64,000 nucleotides of DNA from an uncultured Aquimarina sp. (lineage in GTDB: Bacteria; Bacteroidota; Bacteroidia; Flavobacteriales; Flavobacteriaceae): positions 62,001-126,000 of the forward strand of contig CANMSL010000011.1 of the NCBI GenBank assembly GCA_947500505.1, written 5' to 3'. Below the pieces are notes generated by a model. The model had not been told where the DNA came from and made no database searches. It worked only from the letters and a program-made list of their open reading frames with translations. A program made the position numbers and the translations under genes. Of the stretch, positions 60,433-64,000 are shown piece after piece (positions within the stretch are counted from its first letter, which is position 1; every line of letters starts with the position of its first letter).

Positions 60433-61233
60433 TTATAATTTAAGTAATGGGATTCCTTGTTTGGCTTGGTAAAATGTGAAACCAATCCAAAAAGCATACA
60501 GTAATCCGAAAAATACTACTATAAAGATCTGGTTTCTATTAGAAACCTTCCATTTTTTGGATACCCATAATGCGAATAACGGAATTATTTGTATTCCGTG
60601 CAATCCGAAAAAATGTGCCACCCGTAAATCGCCGCTTATGGTACTCCAATTAACCAAAGGCAAACCTTCTCCTCCGTTAGCAAAACCAACGTTATGAGAC
60701 ATTTGAGTTATCATCTCACCGCCTACCCAACTACCAAAGAATACAATTAACCAGCCCATTAATAATGCATATTGAATAGACTTTGTCGTTTTTAATTTCA
60801 ATCGAATAGTATCAAAAATGAACAATACCATGATTAACACATTGATTCCGATGAAAAATCCCATTCCCAAAAATAGTATAGCATCAAAGGGAGTAGACTC
60901 GTTATAGTGAGATGGAACACCTCTTGATGCCTGATAAAAAATAATTGCTAATTCTAATAATAATGTCCAGGCAACGATATTATTTAAAATGTTCTTCTTT
61001 CTTTTGGAATATGGATATATAGTCGTTAAATACCCTACAGTCAAAACGTAAATAGCAATTGAGATGGAAAATTTAAGTGGTTTTATCCAAATATTAAATC
61101 CAGACAAGGTTCGACCATCTACAAATAATCCTATGAGACATATAGTAGCAATCATGAAATTGATCCATACTGCCCAATAGATTACAGAGCTTTCTTTTTT
61201 TACAGTACTAAATACTTGGCGTAGATATCTCAT
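60433..61233 (-). CDS. Seven-span membrane protein, unknown
   Basis: 266 residues, seven hydrophobic segments, with conserved-looking polar residues inside helices: WIKPLKFSISIAIYVLTVGYLTT, GLPLVNWSTISGDLRVAHFFGLHGIQIIPLFALW and IGFTFYQAKQG. The in-membrane HFFGLHG could ligand heme or metal (speculative). I do not recognise a named family. Overlaps the ABA4-like gene stop by 4 bases and precedes the kinase, so it is part of one operon. Confidence 0.72.
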   Translation of the reverse strand: MRYLRQVFSTVKKESSVIYWAVWINFMIATICLIGLFVDGRTLSGFNIWIKPLKFSISIAIYVLTVGYLTTIYPYSKRKKNILNNIVAWTLLLELAIIFYQASRGVPSHYNESTPFDAILFLGMGFFIGINVLIMVLFIFDTIRLKLKTTKSIQYALLMGWLIVFFGSWVGGEMITQMSHNVGFANGGEGLPLVNWSTISGDLRVAHFFGLHGIQIIPLFALWVSKKWKVSNRNQIFIVVFFGLLYAFWIGFTFYQAKQGIPLLKL

Positions 61234-61652
61234 GACTTTTTTTGTTTAATTGCCTTAAGAATCATAAAGAGAAGAAAGCCAACGGGACCAAACATAAATG
61301 TGGTAAAAAGACAAAGAACTATTAATAATTGATGAATTCTAAGTTCTTGGTTCTGATCCAGTATCCACATTCCTACGATGAGATCAAAAGCCAGATAATG
61401 TACCCAGCCTGCGAGTACTGCATGTTCTTTGGTGAATAGCTGCATAACAGAAGCGAGACTTCCAAAATCCATTCCTCCGCCGATTTGTATGGCCCGAAAA
61501 ATATAATTGACATATACAATTGATAAGAGTATAGGAATTATTTTAAAATCAATTAAGAATCTTGTTACTTTCCATTTTGGTAGTAGGATCATAAGAATCC
61601 ACATGGGCATGGCGGTCATATTAGCAAAAGAAAACATGTCAGTCGGAGTCAT
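61230..61652 (-). CDS. ABA4-like (DUF4281) membrane protein
   Basis: 140 residues, four spans. FSFANMTAMPMWILMILLPKW, then LASVMQLFTKEHAVLAGWVHYLAFDLIVGMWI and a C-terminal LLIVLCLFTTFMFGPVGFLLFMIL match the ABA4/DUF4281 family; plant ABA4 is needed for neoxanthin formation, bacterial members have no assigned role. First gene of a four-gene unit with the seven-span protein and the LytS/LytR pair. Confidence 0.85.
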   Translation of the reverse strand: MTPTDMFSFANMTAMPMWILMILLPKWKVTRFLIDFKIIPILLSIVYVNYIFRAIQIGGGMDFGSLASVMQLFTKEHAVLAGWVHYLAFDLIVGMWILDQNQELRIHQLLIVLCLFTTFMFGPVGFLLFMILKAIKQKKS

Positions 61653-61869
61653 ATTTGTTCAGTTTTGATTAATAACTTTAAAACATTATGACTCAAATAT
61701 CTAATAATACGAGCGCAATAAAATGGACATATTTCTGAAACGTCGTTAATTCATATTGAAATGTAACATTACAAGATTTAAAAAAAATGGATCTAAAAAC
61801 TAATACTCGCGAAGAAGAAAATAACGTTTTTAGAAGTTTACTATCAATGTTTTACTCTTTTTGAAGTAT

Positions 61870-62646
61870 TTAGCTAGGTAATGCCTTATAACAAACAGGA
61901 AGTATTTCTCCCGGAGCCAGGCAATATCGGATGACTTCTTCTTTAGAAAGATCATTGGTGTAATCTACTTCGTTCACTTTAAAACCAATAGATCGTAGTT
62001 TATCAAAGTAATCTCTTCCGTAGACTCTTACATGATCATATTGACCAAAAATTTTAGCGCGTTCTTTTGGATCGGTAATGGTATTATCTTCAAAAGTTTT
62101 GGTTCTACTTAGATCTTGAGGGATTTGCAGAATTGCCATTCCACCGGGTTTCAGTACTCTTAGTAATTCCTGCATCGCTAGGGTATCATCAGGAATATGT
62201 TCTAACACGTGATTGCATAATATAACATCGTATTCATTGTTAGGAAATGGCAGGTGACAAATATCTGCTTTCACATCTGCTAATGGCGAGTTGAGATCTG
62301 TGGTTGTATATTCTAAATTCTTTAATTTTCGAAACCTTTTATAGAATGCCTGTTCTGGAGCAAAATGTAAAACTTTCGCTTGGGCTGTAAAAAAATCTGT
62401 TTCATTTTGAAGATATAACCAAAGTAATCGATGTCGTTCCAGCGAAAGGGTAGAGGGAGAAAGTACATTGTCTCGTTGCGTACCATAACCATATGGTAAA
62501 AACTTCGAAAAACTTTTTCCGTCAATAGGATCAGTATAAGTATTTCCTCTTAGAAAAAAAGAGATTATTGGTCTTATAGCATAACTTAACCGGATTAGGA
62601 GCGGCCTTGGTATTGTATTTAATATAAATTTAAAGAGTTTTTTCAT
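61870..62646 (-). CDS. Class I SAM-dependent methyltransferase
   Basis: 258 residues, Methyltransf_11-like. Motif I is an atypical VLHFAPEQAFYKRFRKL (Gly-rich loop replaced), followed by the acidic strand YTTTDLNSPLADVKADICHLPF, the postI VILCNHVLEHIPDDTLAMQELLRVLKPGGMAILQIPQDLS and a family C-terminus with REYFD-like RVYGRDYFDKLRSIGF. Substrate unknown; related genes lie in polysaccharide or lipid loci. It starts 13 bases after the map stop and shares its strand, so they are co-transcribed. Confidence 0.9.
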   Translation of the reverse strand: MKKLFKFILNTIPRPLLIRLSYAIRPIISFFLRGNTYTDPIDGKSFSKFLPYGYGTQRDNVLSPSTLSLERHRLLWLYLQNETDFFTAQAKVLHFAPEQAFYKRFRKLKNLEYTTTDLNSPLADVKADICHLPFPNNEYDVILCNHVLEHIPDDTLAMQELLRVLKPGGMAILQIPQDLSRTKTFEDNTITDPKERAKIFGQYDHVRVYGRDYFDKLRSIGFKVNEVDYTNDLSKEEVIRYCLAPGEILPVCYKALPS

Positions 62647-62659
62647 TATCAGAAAAAAC

Positions 62660-63478
62660 TTAAACAGCTAATAATTCTTGTCTAAATGCATCTTCTTCAT
62701 CAGATTCGATACCTAATGCTTGATAGATAAATTTAAACGTAGAAAGAATCTCAGGTTTACCATCTATAATAGCAACATCGTGTTCAAAATGAGCACTTGG
62801 TTTTCGATCTGCTGTAAGAATTGTCCAACCATCTCTTAGCTGTTTAATTCGGTGTGTACCCATATTGATCATAGGCTCTATGGCTACAACCATTCCCTCT
62901 AAAAATTTCTTGCCTCTTCCTCGGCGTCCATAATTAGGCATTTCAGGATCTTCATGCATTTTACGACCTAAACCATGTCCCACAAGTTCTCTAACAACGC
63001 CGTATCCGGCTTCTTCCGCATATTTCTGAATAGCATATCCTACATCACCCACACGTTTGCCTACTTTTAGTTCGGCGATACCAATATATAAGGATTCTTT
63101 AGTGATTCTTAATAATCGCTCAACTTCTGGCGAAACTTCTCCTACTGGGAATGTATATGCGTGATCTCCGTAAAATTCGTTTTTGATCGCTCCACAATCA
63201 ATCGAAATGATATCTCCTTCCTGTAAAGGTGTATTGTTCGGAATTCCATGAACTACTTGTTCATTGGGACTCATACATAACGTATTAGGAAAATCATATA
63301 ACCCTAAAAACCCCGGAACAGCGCCATGATCTCTAATAAATTCTTCAGCTAATTTATCTAATTGCAACGTAGTTACTCCCGGTTTTACCTCGGTAGCAAG
63401 CATACCTAATGTTTTGGAAACAATAAGCGCACTTTCGCGCATTAATTCAATTTCTTCACGTGTTTTGGTAATGATCAT
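62660..63478 (-). CDS. map: Methionine aminopeptidase, type I
   Basis: Start at 63478 (MIITKTREEIELMRESALIVSKTLGMLATEVKPGVTTLQLDKLAEEFI) gives 272 residues; the longer frame to 63526 crosses the promoter. The five metal ligands are all in place: Asp in IISIDCGAIKNEFYGDHAYTF (two Asp), His in RELVGHGLGRKMHEDPEMPNYG, Glu in MVVAIEPMINMG and Glu in AHFEHDVAI. It removes the initiator Met from nascent proteins. Confidence 0.97.
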   Translation of the reverse strand: MIITKTREEIELMRESALIVSKTLGMLATEVKPGVTTLQLDKLAEEFIRDHGAVPGFLGLYDFPNTLCMSPNEQVVHGIPNNTPLQEGDIISIDCGAIKNEFYGDHAYTFPVGEVSPEVERLLRITKESLYIGIAELKVGKRVGDVGYAIQKYAEEAGYGVVRELVGHGLGRKMHEDPEMPNYGRRGRGKKFLEGMVVAIEPMINMGTHRIKQLRDGWTILTADRKPSAHFEHDVAIIDGKPEILSTFKFIYQALGIESDEEDAFRQELLAV

Positions 63479-63498
63479 AATGTATTTATTACGGATGG

Positions 63499-63506
63499 CA
63501 AATTTA
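63499..63506 (-). promoter_or_regulatory. -7 element for map
   Basis: TAAATTTG on the minus strand, 21 bases upstream of the chosen map ATG. Confidence 0.55.
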
Positions 63507-63800
63507 CAAAGAATATTAAGATTCAATATGAGTATCAGATTATAATCTTTTTAGGAACAATGGTTAAATGAATTCAGAAAGCTTTCAAGAGTTTTTTGTG
63601 TATTTATAGCGCAACAGTATGAGTTTATTATTTTGATCTATCTTATAAAGTTTTGATGATATATCCGGTTAGATGATCCTTGAGTTTTCAGTGAATTTTG
63701 TGAAAAACTAAAAAAACTAAGAAAATACGCAGCGTTTTTATTTTTTCAGGTTTAAGAAATAGAAAACCCAATATAATATTCATTTTAAAAAAAGTAAACC

Positions 63801-64000
63801 ATGAGAAAATTTTTGATTTGTACAGTAACTTTAGGATTAATGATAAGTTGTACTGAAGAAGATATGAGCGACAACGTATCTATAGAAAATAGCGATAAAG
63901 AAAATTTTGAAACGTATAAAAACCTTGACTTGGCGATGGATAGTTTTGATATTATTTCTGAGCAGGCTTCTTTAGAAGTGCAGAATTCATCTAAAAGCTC
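63801..64000 (+). CDS. Lipoprotein, 3' end outside window
   Basis: The frame from ATG 63801 stays open to the last base (66 complete codons). MRKFLICTVTLGLMISCTEED is a lipoprotein signal with Cys17, followed by an acidic, helical stretch (ENFETYKNLDLAMDSFDIISEQASLEVQNSSKS). The visible part does not identify a family. Confidence 0.75.
   Translation, partial: MRKFLICTVTLGLMISCTEEDMSDNVSIENSDKENFETYKNLDLAMDSFDIISEQASLEVQNSSKS

Noticed and set aside
1..64000. Insertion sequences, prophage, CRISPR array or rRNA operon
   Set aside because: No transposase, integrase, phage structural gene, regularly spaced repeats or rRNA-like sequence was seen.

Overview
This 64 kb window is AT-rich, gene-dense DNA from a member of the Bacteroidota, most likely a marine Flavobacteriaceae (Aquimarina-like is a guess from gene content). 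Supporting signs are a 287-residue primary sigma factor without region 1.1, -7 promoter elements of the form TAnnTTTG, type IX secretion parts (PorT, a DUF5103 plug protein, a cargo protein with a C-terminal sorting domain), a six-gene Na+-translocating NADH:quinone reductase operon, SusC-type domains, TamL, and Bacteroidota families such as DUF3667, DUF6695 and DUF4846. I see no phage, integrase, transposase, CRISPR array, rRNA or intact tRNA.

Layout. 1-3.1 kb: a tight five-gene + strand run ending in thioredoxin, deoC and deoD. 3.1-7.9 kb: universal stress protein behind a perfect 20-bp palindrome, acylphosphatase, a membrane hydroxylase, a decayed stretch with a frameshifted small membrane gene, an MtfA-like peptidase and a BI-1 protein. 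8-16.8 kb: a T9SS cargo protein, AraC regulator, the rpe/YpdA-like/DinB operon, a BLUF photoreceptor, the primary sigma factor, and an HTH regulator divergent from an exported LPFINW-type protein. 17-27.9 kb: housekeeping (pnp, rpsO, accD, fba, tamL, trmH, porT, ubiE). 28-35 kb: trkA-trkH, an aminotransferase, a desaturase and rsmG. 34.7-39.5 kb: an accessory stretch with an SDR enzyme, a TetR regulator and an MFS transporter that share one operator-like sequence, plus an orphan lipoprotein, a decayed gene and dispersed repeats. 39.5-46.4 kb: GNAT, pruA, NRDE, DUF6695, apaG, DUF3667 and the T9SS plug protein.

46.5-58.6 kb is the energetic core: nqrABCDEF, then a DUF4846 protein, a very large mosaic protein (VIT, VWA, carboxypeptidase-like domain, SusC plug without a barrel, TPR-like repeats, DUF2135), a small gene that habitually accompanies nqr, and apbE, whose product puts covalent FMN on NqrB and NqrC. 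58.6-61.7 kb is a minus-strand unit of two multi-span membrane proteins (one ABA4-like) with a LytS/LytR-type two-component pair. The window closes with a methyltransferase, map and the start of a lipoprotein gene.

The most unusual object is the mosaic protein at 53.7-57.2 kb. Other points of interest are the shared TetR-operator candidate, the palindromes upstream of the universal stress gene and of the LPFINW gene, and two small genes caught in decay. All family names come from reading the protein sequences; no database search was run.
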